Shown here piece after piece: positions 22,414 to 34,120 of a stretch of DNA of 64,000 nucleotides. A program made the translations under genes and the position numbers. The DNA comes from Diphasiastrum complanatum (taxonomy: Eukaryota > Streptophyta > Lycopodiopsida > Lycopodiales > Lycopodiaceae). The number at the start of each line of letters is the position of its first letter. Position 1 is the first letter of the stretch. The notes beneath the pieces are model-generated. The model was not told where the DNA came from and ran no database searches. It worked only from the letters and a program-made list of their open reading frames with translations. The stretch is taken from assembly GCA_029204225.1 (NCBI GenBank), contig CM055102.1, forward strand, positions 23,219,390 through 23,283,389. Direction: 5' to 3'.

Positions 22414-24509
22414 GAATTGAGGCAATCTTGCCCAAAGATTTTTGGGGAGAAGCCATTAATTGTGCAAATTATCTTTGCAATAGGCTCCCACATATAGCTC
22501 TTGGAGGAAAGTCACCATATGAAATCTTATTTTTGAAGAAGCCTAAGGTTGATCACCTTAGAGTTTTTGGATGCTTATGCTTTGTCCATATTCCCTTGGA
22601 AACAAGGAAGAAGGAAGATCCTAGTGCATGCAAAGGGATCATGGTTGGATACTCATCCACCAAGAAGGCCTATAGAGTCTTTATACTCTCTACTTCTCAA
22701 GTTGTTGAAAGTAGAGATGTTGTCTTTCATGAAGATCAACACTCATCATTTGAAGAGACCGAGATCAAGAAATCTATGGATGCATCATCAATTATTGATT
22801 TTGAAGAAGATGTGATGGGGTCGAGATTTGAAGAAGACTCTCCTCGGATTTTTTCACCAAGAAGATCCATGAGAGATAGATCCGAGCCTAAGAGGCTCTC
22901 ATATGTTGACAAAGGCAAACAAGTGGATCTTGATTCCACTAATTATGTTTTTTATGTCTCTCATGAAGAGATAAAGAATGTACAAGAGGCACTCAATACC
23001 AAGGAGTGGTATGATGCCATGAAGCAAGAGTATGATGCATTGATCACCAACAATACTTGGGTGCTTGTGGATCCTCCTTCCAACAAGCATGTGATTGGTT
23101 GCAAGTGGGTATTTCGGATCAAGTTCAATCATGATGGCACCATCAACAAGCATAAAGCAAGATTATGTGCCAAAGGATTTGCTCAAATCCATGGTCCTGA
23201 TTATGAGCAGACCTTTGCACCCGTTGCAAAGATGGTGACAATAAGAATTCTTATTTCTCTTGCTTGTTTTTCCAAGTGGAAGGTGTTCCAATTAGATGTA
23301 TCCAATGCTTTTCTAAATGGTTATCTTGAGGAGGAGATCTATATGGAACAACCTCAAGGATTCATCAAGGATGAGTCTAAAGTGTGCTTGCTCTTCAAAA
23401 GTCTTTATGGACGCAAGCAAGCACCAAGATCATGGTATTCAAGACTTAACTCTTTTCTTATCTCACTAGGATTTACTCTTAGTGACTATGATCCTTCCAT
23501 GTATCTAAAGTTTGTTGATAGCAATATTGTCATTCTTCTAATTTATGTTGATGACATTATTCTTTGTGGAAGTTGTATCAAGCTAGTTGATGAAACCAAG
23601 CTAGCACTTGGATGTGAGTTTAAAATGCAAAATCTAGGAGAGATACATTACATCCTAGGCCTAGAAATTGATTTTTATGAAAATCATGTCTTTATATGCC
23701 AATCTAGATATGCTCACTCTATGTTGAAAAAATTCCATATGGAAAATTCTAAGAGCATAGATACTCCAATAGAGAAAATTGTAAAAGATCCTAATAAAGG
23801 TGATGAAAGATCCTTTGAGGACATCACACTTTTTAGGAGTCTTGTAGGCTCCTTGATTTGGCTTACCATTACTAGGCCCGATGTTAGTTTTTGTGTGCAC
23901 AAATTGAGTCAATTTATGCAAGATCCTAAGATCCATCATTGGAAGATGGCCAAGAGGATTCTAAGATATGTATCTTCATCTTGTGATTATGGTCTACTCT
24001 ATAAAAGTGAAGATCTATCCATTATTGGCTACTCGGATTCGGACTTTGCAAGTGACAAGATGGATCGAAAGTCTATTAGTGCATACACTACCTTTCTTGG
24101 AGGCAATCTAATATCTTGGCTTTCCAAAAAGCAAGATACTATATCTCTCTCTTCATGTGAGGCCGAGTACAAAGCACTCACTACAACTACCAAAGAAGTG
24201 CTTTGGATCAAGAGGTTATTAATGGAACTAAAGTGCATCAAGGAGGATGATCTACCAATGATCAAGTGTGATAACATCTCGGCCCAAGCTCTTGCCAATA
24301 ATCCCATATTTCATGCAAGAAGCAAGCACATAGAAGTGGCACACCATTTTGTGAGAGAAAAGCTTATTGGAGGAGAAATCTATTTGGAGCATGTCAACTC
24401 GTCCTCTTGTATTGTTGATCTACTCACCAAGCCTTTGAGCAAAAGTGCTTTCATCAAGCATAGATCTAATCTTGGAGTTATATCAAGATCAATGCTCAAA
24501 TCTTCATAG
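22383..24509 (+). CDS. Copia integrase C-terminus, reverse transcriptase and RNase H, 708 aa
   Basis: Open throughout. It starts in the end of integrase (CECAKSMRIEA, FWGEAINCANYLCN), passes through the linker with SPRRSMRDRSEPKRL, then RT with FQLDVSNAFLNGYLEEE and the catalytic YVDDI (about residue 386), then RNase H with YSDSDFASDKMDRKS, SSCEAEYKAL and the C-terminal HARSKHIEVAHHFVRE. Copies RNA into DNA in the intact family. The ATG lies at the deletion junction and is out of frame with gag, so normal polyprotein expression is lost. The nearest relative in the window is the element at 46862-52792. Confidence 0.9.
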   Translation: MLLCECAKSMRIEAILPKDFWGEAINCANYLCNRLPHIALGGKSPYEILFLKKPKVDHLRVFGCLCFVHIPLETRKKEDPSACKGIMVGYSSTKKAYRVFILSTSQVVESRDVVFHEDQHSSFEETEIKKSMDASSIIDFEEDVMGSRFEEDSPRIFSPRRSMRDRSEPKRLSYVDKGKQVDLDSTNYVFYVSHEEIKNVQEALNTKEWYDAMKQEYDALITNNTWVLVDPPSNKHVIGCKWVFRIKFNHDGTINKHKARLCAKGFAQIHGPDYEQTFAPVAKMVTIRILISLACFSKWKVFQLDVSNAFLNGYLEEEIYMEQPQGFIKDESKVCLLFKSLYGRKQAPRSWYSRLNSFLISLGFTLSDYDPSMYLKFVDSNIVILLIYVDDIILCGSCIKLVDETKLALGCEFKMQNLGEIHYILGLEIDFYENHVFICQSRYAHSMLKKFHMENSKSIDTPIEKIVKDPNKGDERSFEDITLFRSLVGSLIWLTITRPDVSFCVHKLSQFMQDPKIHHWKMAKRILRYVSSSCDYGLLYKSEDLSIIGYSDSDFASDKMDRKSISAYTTFLGGNLISWLSKKQDTISLSSCEAEYKALTTTTKEVLWIKRLLMELKCIKEDDLPMIKCDNISAQALANNPIFHARSKHIEVAHHFVREKLIGGEIYLEHVNSSSCIVDLLTKPLSKSAFIKHRSNLGVISRSMLKSS

Positions 24510-24526
24510 ATAATTTTTAGGAGGAG

Positions 24527-25267
24527 TGTGAAGAATTGAAAAAGATTATCTATGTTAGATATAGGGGTCTTATGTTTTTTTTTTACATCAAGCATCTAGG
24601 TGTAGGATGCTGATAGGAATAAATTTGGCATAGATGGCAAATTATGCATTTCCACTTGTCATGCCACTATTGAGCCAAAATAGAGTAAGAGGCTAAACAC
24701 TTGCTAATTAGAGTGTAGACAAGTGTAAAGTTTTTGTTTGATGAATTCCAAGAGGTCCAATAGGATTTAGAGGTGGAACCTTGTGAGGTCCAATAGGAAA
24801 TTGAGGTGTGCTTGAATATAGTCCAATAGAATTAAGAGGTGCATAGATCAATGATCCAATAGGATCAAGAGGTGACAAAATATGGTCCAATCATAGTTAA
24901 GCATAGTGGTAGCTCGTGGACCTACTAGTATCATTGTACTCCTCATTTTGAATGTAATTGATTTGGTGATTTCATGGATTTTGTGAGTTATTGGATTTCT
25001 AGCTTTCTCTCTCTACCCGAGAGCTTATGATGCATTTTCTCTCTCTACTCGAGGAGAGCAGCTTGTTTTTACTTAGATTATTTTTTGAATACTTCCCACA
25101 CATGTGAGTGAGAGTTGGAAGTGATTGAATGCATGTAGTAGTGTGTTTTTGCCATAGGATTCAAGATTGATCTTGAATCTCAATCTAGTCTTGATCTTGG
25201 TGCATCTACACACCTTAGGAGATCACAAGTACATGTAGTGGACAGTCCACACGTGTGAAATTCAACA
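24527..25267 (+). repeat. 3' LTR of the nested element
   Basis: Near-identical to 20107-20847 and followed by the duplication TCCTT at 25268-25272. Confidence 0.93.
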
Positions 25268-25272
25268 TCCTT

Positions 25273-25950
25273 GAAGTGCTTCTTCTTGCCATTGGTCTTC
25301 TTCTTGCCTTTGAATGAGAAATTAGCTTTCTCATCACCATCCTGCAGAGAAATAGCATTCATTCTTGCATTGGTATGCATCATCCTACACTCTTCAGCCA
25401 CTAATACACTGTGTAGCTTTTCTATAGTGGGCAAAGTGTCTTGGATTGCAAAGCTTTGGACCAAATTTGTAAAGTCACTCCCTAGACCATTGAGGACAAT
25501 CTGAACAAACTCACTATCTTGAATCTTCTCTCCAATGGAAGCTAACTCCCTATTGAGAGACTTGATTCTTAGCACATAAACCTGTGCACTCTCATCACTT
25601 CCCTTCATGCTTTGTAGAATCTGATTCCTAAGCATGAGAACCCTTGAAGTGCTGCTAGACTCATATATTGATTTTAGATATTCCCAAGCCTCTTTAGCAC
25701 TGGTACAAGATGATACTTCTCTCAATAAATCATTGCTTACATTCATCTTCACATAGTGAAGTGCAAGCCTAGATCTTCTTTTATATTTAGCTAACTCTTG
25801 TGCACCTAGAGGTTCATCTTCCTCATCAATCAGAAATTCATAGAGATCCTGGAGCACCATAAGTGACTCCATCCTCACTTTCCAAATAACATAATTGGTA
25901 GAATTTAGCCTCTCACTAGCTTCTAGAAGATATGCTCCAATAGATCCCAT
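25273..25950 (-). pseudogene. Copia gag N-terminal part of the chimeric element
   Basis: On the minus strand it starts MGSIGAYLLEASERL and reads through the gag core (IWKVRMESLMVLQ, ALHYVKMNVSNDLL, AKEAWEYLKSIYE, VQIVLNGLGSDF) to KKKHFK, where the nested LTR element enters. The rest of gag resumes at 20106. Undamaged apart from the insertion. Confidence 0.92.
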
Positions 25951-26567
25951 CTTACTAGTAAGATTCTACACACAAGATATAGATTTGTTTGAAATTGAAA
26001 CTTACAAAGGTTTCTAACTTGCAGTGTTTCACTCAAATGTTGACTTCTAATCCAACAGATGGACTTGTAATCATAGTTCTATCACTCCCTCACAAATATG
26101 GAATGAAGATAAGATGAATTGAAAACTACTCTCAAGCAAATCTTGCCAATCTTGGCTATTTTTGGACAAAAACTGACTCTATATCTCTCATTCACTTTGT
26201 ACTTTCAAAACCTGGTTTCCACTTTAAGAAGGTCTGAAATCAGCCTAGATTAATTAGTTTTCATGAAAGAAATTTAAAACTAATCAATGGCAAGTGATCT
26301 TGGTAGCTTATCTTAGGATTTCCACCAAAAATTACATCAAACTGACACCAGATGAAATTACTATGATCCAATGAATATGGGTTATTAAATGCTGGTTTAG
26401 AGATGCCCACACGTGTGAAAAGTATGGATTTTGATCCTAAAAAAGTTTGGGATCAAATCCCCTCACCATAACCTGGATACCAGCTCGCCCTTCCAATACT
26501 AGCTTTTTGCACCAAAACCTGCTAAAACTGGATTAGTTTCAAACACTGATCAATAGCCTTGTACTTG
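25951..26567 (-). other. 5' untranslated leader of the chimeric element
   Basis: Lies between the priming site and gag and matches 46196-46547 in the sister copy. It contains CACACGTGTG near 26409. No ORF. Confidence 0.75.
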
Positions 26568-26579
26568 GCTCTGATACCA
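26568..26579 (-). promoter_or_regulatory. Primer-binding site (initiator Met tRNA)
   Basis: GCTCTGATACCA on the plus strand is TGGTATCAGAGC on the minus strand, directly next to the LTR. Confidence 0.9.
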
Positions 26580-27264
26580 TGTGAAAAGTACATTACTAAG
26601 GACCATAAATTTGAATAATCCACAAGGTTGATTGTGTGCCTGTTAAACAATCTATCAAAAACTAGTCATCAAAAAACAAGATCTATTTTAGCAGCTTGAT
26701 AGAAAACAAGTAGAGACAATCAGAGCATTGATCAAAAACTATAATCCAACTCCACACATGTGGAAATGAGGCTGTAGTACGGCTTGTAGACAGTGTTAAG
26801 AATGTGCCAAAGCTGGGTTTCATTGGAATCAAAAGTAATCACCATACAATGAGAGGAAACTCGAATTTCTCTTTGAGGCTCCAAAAAGTTTCTATCTTCT
26901 CACTATGGAGAATGAGAATACATAGTAAAACACACCTCCTTTGCTAAGTTGGGTGAAAATCCAGCATGAAATAAGGAAGTAGACTCCACTTTCTTGCCCT
27001 AATGTGAAAACTCTAGCCTAGATCCAAGAGTCATGCTTGGTAGGTGCATGGTAGGTACAAATCTCATCATAAATCATGGTCTAGTTCCTACAAAGTAGGA
27101 ATCACTACCAAATGGACACAACCACTCCTCTCGACTCGTGGTAACCTACTTTAGGTGTGAATGTACAAGTGGCACTTTGGCCATTCAAGTAACCATCAAA
27201 TAATATTAACAAAATGTACAATATTCTACATGGCTAGATTTGCCAATGTAGGCAATTTTTCACA
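26580..27264 (-). repeat. 5' LTR (A type) of the chimeric element
   Basis: 685 bases, TGTGAAAAGTAC at the left and GGCAATTTTTCACA at the right. Same family as 42545-43232 and related to the solo LTR 13745-14445. It carries CCACACATGTGG and a GTAGTACGGC word. Confidence 0.92.
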
Positions 27265-29429
27265 AGCATATGATCAAGTATTGTTTTGACAGATACTTGC
27301 AGAGTTAACAAATCTTTGTATATAAGACTTATGGATTAACTTATAAATGATTTGGGTAAGGATCTAAATGTGGTGTCATACTAGTATAATTGAATTCTTC
27401 ACCTAGACATTTGAGATTTCTGAATCATTGGCAATTAACTTGAGTAGTTGATTACTCCAGGATAAAGTTAATTGGTAAAACGATCAGCGTGATGAGGATT
27501 CACCAGAAACTGATAGTTTTTGTTTTATATTGCTTGTAAGACGCATGATTAGTGAGTCATTTGGATTCATCACTTAAAATTATGTGCATTGAATATACAA
27601 TATTTTTGGGATAGAGTATTCCTTAGTTAAGGAATAGACTTAGCTCATTAGTGATTATATTCCAGAGTGCTTAATTGGATAACAAATCATAATGAATCCG
27701 AGAATAACAACTAAATTGATATTCAGCAGGACTTTGGATATCTAGATTTGATTCTAGATTGTAATCTAAAGTTTTTTGTAGTTGAAGATGATTGTCATTT
27801 TGGTATGCGTTCAGTCTTTAATTACCAGTTGTTTATAAAACTTGAATCTTGCACTTCAGTTAAAGAATCATGTTTTGAAAGTATTCCTAAATCCAGTATT
27901 TTCTTAATGGAAAGATTTTGGAATGACTCTTACTTTTCTTGAGTTATGTTGGACATATACTCCAGTATTCTGTAAATGATTATGATTTTGGATTCTAGGA
28001 AATTATGAGTGACGAATTATATGAATATAAATATTTATGGTTGACGGATCATAAATAGATACTTAGTTATTGTCAGAGGATTATAAGGAATTGTGACGAT
28101 TCTTAATTGTGATGGATTATTCTTAACCTATTGTTTGAGTAAGAATTCGAATCAGTGTTTTGAATCTCTCTACTCCAGTATTTTATTTGAGAGCCTATGG
28201 ATCTCACAGACATTCTCACAAGATAAGTATTTTATTTGTGGAGAATTTAATCTATCTAGTGGATGTTATTCTACTATAGTTTATGGTCTACAAATGCTTG
28301 AGTACAATTTTTCATTTGATTGGATCTCCAGTTATCATACGAGACAGACAACTCTATTAAGATGAATGAATGTTATTTTCTGGCATTTGGTGCTAGAAAC
28401 AAGAGCATTTAACTCAAAGAGTATCTGGGATATTCAGAGTTGAGTTTTAATCATTCTATATCTCAATGATTCTCCTAGAGATTCTAATTCAATGAATTAT
28501 CATATCTTAGAATTTGGATTCTAAGGAGATTTGTACTTGCAAGCTTATGAATTATCTATCAGAGTTGTGGATAATTTCAGATTATAATTATAATTATTTT
28601 ATTATTTCTTTAACTTTAATCTCTTAAGTTAGGTTATTTCACCCAGTGTTTCATGTAAGAGCTTTACATGAAGGTGATGTAAGAGCTTTACTTGAAGTGA
28701 ATGTAAACCAGATGGAAAAATTTATCGCTTAGTGTACTTTTCAAACCTGAGTTGTACTCCAGTGCAGAGATTATCACTTTGAAAATAGGATTATCTCTGA
28801 GTACCTGTTTGATGTAAAAGTTAGCCTAAGGATAATGATTTTCTAGGTTGATATTGAGAGTTAAAAGAATTGTTATTCTTTCCTGTTTAGAGAGCTTCTA
28901 AGGATAGAAGCAGTTTAAGGAGGGAAGAATCTTATGTCCATAGTCAGTAAGTAGGATTCAGTATACTCCTAGTCTTGGATATATGGTACTCTAGTAAATC
29001 AAGCTGTTAGTTATGCCACGTCATACTGGGTGTGACCCGAAAGTAACTAATATCCTTGTGAGGCCCAGAACACACTAAATGGAGTTTAGACAAGGTTTGG
29101 GACAGTTAAGACATGTGTAGAGTTATCAATAACAATTCTATGAATAGTTGGTCCATGCTTAGGACTCTATTCTAGGTGAATCCATGTATAGGGAACTTAG
29201 GACTATGCATGGCTATGTGACCAGGTTGCTTTTGGCTCTATATATTGAGGCCAAACTTGCCCTACTCCTCATTGTGGTCATTGATTCATTGCCAAGGTTT
29301 CACTCTACCTTCATGCTTCCTATTTCTTGGCTTGGGGGTGAAGCTTCTAGAGTTGATTGGTTGATTCTACTTGATTGGGTGGTTGCTCCATAGTGTGTTT
29401 TCCATTGTGTTTTGTCTTGTAAGCAGGAT
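27265..29429. other. Unresolved 2.1-kb stretch, possibly an old transposon
   Basis: No family could be assigned in any frame. The word CTCCAGT recurs (for example near 27959, 28170 and 28757) and a TATA-like CTCTATATATTG lies at 29237, in a context that resembles an LTR promoter. The small ORFs here (27748-27942, 28093-28365, 29184-29393) have no supporting motif. Confidence 0.35.
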
Positions 29430-29960
29430 CTTGGGGAGCTTCTCTTACAGTTGGACTGAGGCGAATAGGAGTAATGAATTGTTGTTCGATGCCTGCGACT
29501 TTGGAAATACTCCTTGAATTCAGTAGAGATATACTCGCCACATTGTCGGACCTTAGGTCTTTGATCTTCTTACCAATTCTTTCTCTACACGCTCCTTGAA
29601 GGTTTTAAAGAAGTTGAAGGCCTCTGACTTCTTAATAAAGTACACCATTGTCCTTTTGGAAAATTCATCAATAAAAGTAATAAAGTACTTTGCATCCTTC
29701 AATTAAGGATTCTACATTGGGCCACATATGTCTATATATACAATATCTAATAGTCCTCTAGCAACATGCTGATGGCTTGATCTAAAAGGTTTCCTAGCTT
29801 ATTTACTGACTATGTAGTCTCTGGATAGACAGGTTATTTGACTTTCCTATCTGGATAGTCGAGATCAAGTACAATAGACTGCTTAGAAAAGTGCAATACA
29901 GAAGCATGATTCAAATGACCAAGTCTATAATGCCAAAGTAAAATTTTATTGATTTGAACA
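29430..29960 (-). pseudogene. Decayed Copia pre-integrase and integrase fragment, another lineage
   Basis: On the minus strand the reading LWHYRLGHLNHASVLHFS matches the integrase zinc region. It is followed, across stops and frame changes, by words like KRTMVYFIKKSEAFNFFKTFKERVE and a degenerate CGEYISTEF (GGEY in intact copies). The sequence differs from the other Copia families here. It is an old relic with no LTR recognised beside it. Confidence 0.75.
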
Positions 29961-31370
29961 AAAGTACTAAGACTTTGAAAGACTTATTTTTTCAAAATGC
30001 ATATGCAACACAATTGGACAGTGATAAAAAGTTGTAAAACCCAATTCTATGTTAACTTATAGATTCATTGGGCATTATTGGATGCATTAAAAAAATATCT
30101 TATATTGTTTATAATGGCAATTTGAAAAGAATAAGATATTGCTCTTTGTTTTTATAAAAAAAAAAAAAAAAACTTTTTTCATCAGTCATAATTTTTAGCA
30201 TATTGGAACTATAAATCTAGATGTGAGAGAAATTAATGTTTAGAACATAATAAAAATAGAAGTTTTAGAATTGGTAGATCAAGCCTTTGTATGACACAAT
30301 GTGATTATCTGTGGACAAACAAAGTTCGAATTTTGCAAGTAGGTACCCACATGCATGCAATAAAATGCAATGTAGAAAACTATGATTTCTATAATGTTGA
30401 TAGCTTTAATAGAATGTTGGTCATAAGTGTATTACATATTCTTGTTAAATCACATGTAAAGCAACCAAAATATTAGGAATTTTTTTTAAACTTAGTAAAA
30501 TCTCTTTTTAAAATATCTTGAGATTGATTACATGAAGTGCAACTAGAGATAACATATTTTAGCATCAAACTTTGCTTTACTTCAAAGTGAGAAGAAATTA
30601 AAGAGACCATTGGGCAAGAGTATGAAAATTCTATTGGAAGTTGATATTTGATTCTTACTTTTGACTACCCAAAAAAAAAATCTCAATTCATAGTTGAGTG
30701 CAACCATTCATAATGAGGTGGAACACACCCTTCCATGTCATTGGCCTACAAATAAACAAAAAAGTAGCTTGTTGGCCATAATCTTGCAAAGTGTAACAAT
30801 ATGTCTAGCATTGACCCTCAAAAGATAACTTATCTATTTGCAATCATTACCATTTTGCAATATGGCCTTAAAGGAAGAATGGTTCTACCATGAATATTAA
30901 ATATTAAATATTTCTCAAGTTATTTTGAATGTTAAATTCATAAATAAATGAAATAGTATAGCCAAAAGAGTTAGAAGATTCAAAGTGCTAGCATGATTAA
31001 GAAAATGGAGCCAAATTGAAGCTCTAACACTTAAAAAGTTAAGAAAATGAGAGAACTTTTAGTTTAACAAAGTTGTCTAACACTTAAGATGTTCAGATAA
31101 TGAGAGAACTTAGAATAATAAAGTTGTCTAATGGTAGGCCTGACCCTCTTTTGTTTTCATTCTTTTTGTTGGATTATTCTACCAATGGAATGATTCATCC
31201 CAATAACCGATCTTTAATCTTCATCCAACCTTATTATCTAGTTCTACAGTTTTATTCATGTTTCTACACAGTTTGTAGAGATACTCGAGAATCGCTCAAC
31301 ATGTGGCTCCGACATATCTAGCATCATCCAACATATCGACGACACCGATGAAAGTCGAAGGAGTCAACCA
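29961..31370. other. AT-rich sequence without a recognised feature
   Basis: Includes an 18-base A run near 30160. No gene, RNA or repeat could be supported. Confidence 0.45.
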
Positions 31371-32110
31371 TGTCGAATAACGACAATAATTGTTCCATTT
31401 GATATGAAACTAAAGACTTGTCCTAACTACTTTGCAAGTAAATTTCTGGGAAGTCATAACTGGATGGATGCCAACGCATGATGGCCATTACCAATTGTGA
31501 TTGCGGCCTGATTAGCTATCCTACTAGATACACATTAATTGCTTTAGTATAAATAGCTGATCATCAAAGACTTTCCTAACTCTAGCTCAACTCTCTCACT
31601 CAGTTTTTCCTTTAGAGTTCTATTAGATTATTGCTATTAGTGCTTACTACTTATCAGCGGAAGTGCATCAAACAGAGTTTTCAGTTACTCAAAGATAGCT
31701 TAGAGTACGCGGTTTCGTGCGCTAATGTTTTGTGTTCTCATTGTTTGATTTGTACATGCTAGTTACTGAATCAATATATCTTTTTTATTGCGTTTAGTAT
31801 CATGTTAGAATGTGTGCTTCTCTATATTTATTTGTAACTGATAAATCTCTTCTTCTTTTTTGTATTTTGTTGAATACATCAACACTGCAATATTCAATGT
31901 ATCATTGTTTGGCTACAAAATCACTTTAGTGCTAATGATTTCAAAGTTGAATGCTAAAAGATTGAATGTGACTTTTGTAATTATAGCTTTGTTCAATATT
32001 GATAGGCATAGTCATGCATTAGGAAAGAAGGCTTATTCCGCTATGCTCGATAGGTCGCTTACAGTCTTCAACTTATCGAACCGACTCATTTCACTTCCCT
32101 CTTTCCAACA
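31371..32110 (+). mobile_element. Orphan LTR followed by a priming site
   Basis: The right end is firm: CTTTCCAACA at 32110 is followed by TGGTATCAGAGC. A TATA box (AGTATAAATAG) lies at about 31550 and a CT-rich leader follows, as in LTR promoters. The left end (TGTCGAATAACG at 31371) is only the best TG start about 740 bases away. No second copy or gag-pol is found, so this is the 5' scrap of an otherwise lost Copia. Confidence 0.6.
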
Positions 32111-32122
32111 TGGTATCAGAGC
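32111..32122 (+). promoter_or_regulatory. Primer-binding site (initiator Met tRNA)
   Basis: TGGTATCAGAGC directly after the orphan LTR end. Confidence 0.85.
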
Positions 32123-32640
32123 ACAACTGTTATACCAGAGCGCCTCTACTACTTGATATTTTTCACAATATCAAAGCGATATCATTAGATAAAAGTCAAT
32201 ATACTTTGACAAAGCTATGATCCAAAAATTAATATTTTAATGTAGTAGACCAAGAGGTCTAACAAAAATACGATTACCCAATGAAAAATGCATACATGAT
32301 CTATTCTCCACAGTGGCATCCTAAAATCTAACTAATGAAAAATTGGATACTTGCTCCCCAACCAACTACAAATATCATAATTTCCTATTATATCCACCAC
32401 TCTTTTTGAAAAATGAATAGTGATCAACTATGCACACTTTCTCTAAAGCTCCATAGACAAAGAATAGAATATGTATACTAGTCTTCTAGAATGATCTTTC
32501 TTCATACAATTATTACCTCCAACCAAGTGCTTGCTAAAACACTTTGTTTTGTGTCGATGTAATGGTTGAGTCAAGATGGCTCTACATGGCAACATTGTTT
32601 TGGAGTCAAGTGGTAGATTCATGGAATTATACAAGAATCA
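32123..32640. other. Unassigned interior after the orphan LTR
   Basis: No recognised gag or pol. A short minus-strand ORF (32443-32634) has no supported relation. Confidence 0.35.
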
Positions 32641-32946
32641 TCACTAATACATCTTCAATTCTACAAGGCTTTATTTGTAAGACATTTGTGTGTTATTGAG
32701 TTCTTTTGGTTCAGTATAGGTGGTTTCACCCTTCTTGTGAAGTCGTGATCAAGGAGGAGACTAGTTTGATCAAATCTATAGTAAGTTTGGATCTAGAAGA
32801 TAGATCAAGCTCAAGATCACCTTAGATCTTGTTGAGAAATCAGAGAGTGATTCATCTTAGGTCCCAAAGAGAGTGGGATAGCTAGTAGTGATCATATCTT
32901 GTACAGTTTATCTTGTTTCTTTAAATCTATCTCCTTATCATTAAAG

Positions 32947-34120
32947 ATGGCATCCATAAGTGCCTATCTTTTGGATTCTAGTGATAGATTGAACTCTTCA
33001 AATTATTCAATTTTGAAGTAAAGAATGGAATCCATCCTTATCATGCAAGATTTGATGGATATTGTGAATGGAGCAGAAGATGAGTCAATCCATCCACAAG
33101 AAGCAACTAAATACAAGAGAAGGTGCAAGCTTGCACTTCATTATATTAAGATTAATGTTGAAAATGATTTGCTCAAAGAAGTAGGAGCATGTACCTCAGC
33201 CCAAGAGGCTTGGGAGACTCTTCAAAATATCTATGAGTCCAAAAATACTTCAAGGTTACTTTCCCTCAAGAACCAAGTTCTTCAATGCTTCCAAGGGAGG
33301 AGTGAGATTGGACATCAATTTGTTTTGAGAGTAAAAGATTTGAACAAAGAGCTTACTTATGTTGGTGAACCTATTAAAGAGAGTGAGCTTGTGCAAAAAG
33401 TTTTGAATGGCTTATGTAGTGATTTTACTTACCTTGTCCAAATCTATGCCATCATGGGAAACTTGCCTACAATTGAAGACCTTCCAAGTGTGTTGATGGC
33501 CGAGGAGAGTAGGAAGGCTCATATTAAATCAAGGATGGAGAGGCTCTTCATCAATGATGGTGATGACAAAGCCTTATTTTTCAAGAGCAAAGGCAAAGCA
33601 AAGACCAAGGGAGGAGCATTCAAAAGGGAGAAAGCAAAGGATGGAGATCAAGGAGGATTTACATCATCATCATCACAAGTCAAGCCCAAGAAGGACAAAT
33701 CTAAGATAAAGTGCTACTATTGTAGCAAGATGGGGCATTATGCCTCGGAATGCTTCAAGAGGAAGCAAGATAAAAGCCAAGCCAACATTGGACAAGAGGA
33801 GGAAGAGAGCTATCATGAGGACTCACTCATGATGTCAACCTTTTCATCATCAAATGTCAAAGGTGAAGATCCTTGGTGCATAGATAGTGGGGCTAGCTCC
33901 CACATGTCGGGTAAAAGGGAGTATTTTTCTCAACTCACATCTTATGTAGGACCTATAAAGTCCATTTTTACAGTAAATGATCATGAATGTAAAGTTGAAG
34001 GTGTGGGATCCATTCCCTTATGCTTAGGATCCTCCAAGAAGACTAAGATAGATGGTGTTCTCTTCATTCCTAGCATCACTAAGAATTTGCTTAGTGTTGG
34101 CCAACTTTTAGATCATGGTT
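32947..34120 (+). pseudogene. Copia gag, zinc knuckle and protease (first half of the B element)
   Basis: Starts at ATG 32947 (MASISAYLLD) and is cut by TAA at 33019-33021, where intact relatives have Val of WKVRMES; the Trp before it is Leu. From 33025 the frame is open: gag core, knuckle CYYCSKMGHYASEC, protease CIDSGASSHM (about residue 286) and SITKNLLSVGQLLDHG. There an LTR element enters at 34121. Removing it and one TGGTT restores a continuous frame into 39706 onward. No LTR of its own was found on the left. Confidence 0.88.
34116..34120. repeat. Target duplication TGGTT (left) of the 34121-39700 element
   Basis: TGGTT at 34116-34120 recurs at 39701-39705. Confidence 0.9.

Larger units (their letters stand above)
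20107..25267 (+). mobile_element. Young Copia element nested in gag, with an internal deletion
   Basis: Two 741-base LTRs (20107-20847, 24527-25267) that differ at about a dozen positions by eye (roughly 1.6%), a priming site, a purine tract TTTTTAGGAGGAG before the right LTR, and the duplication TCCTT. The interior has gag and the integrase end-RT-RNase H, but the zinc knuckle, protease and integrase core are deleted. It is the youngest clear insertion of the left half, because it sits in another element and its LTRs are nearly alike. Confidence 0.93.
16503..27264 (-). mobile_element. Chimeric Copia element, split by a younger insertion at 20107-25267
   Basis: Read on the minus strand: 5' LTR (27264-26580), priming site, gag, protease, integrase part, a scrap of reverse transcriptase, an X module, then an LTR of a different family (17202-16503). 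The two outer LTRs are unrelated by eye and no matching 5-base duplication flanks them (CAAAC on the left, AGCAT on the right). It therefore looks like a recombinant: a family-A 5' half joined to an X-plus-LTR 3' half like that at about 40234-42197. The gag is interrupted by the nested element. Confidence 0.75.

Noticed and set aside
29184-29393. Hydrophobic 69-codon ORF that looks like a membrane protein
   Set aside because: Short, in an old repeat-like region, no homologous copy and no supporting context.
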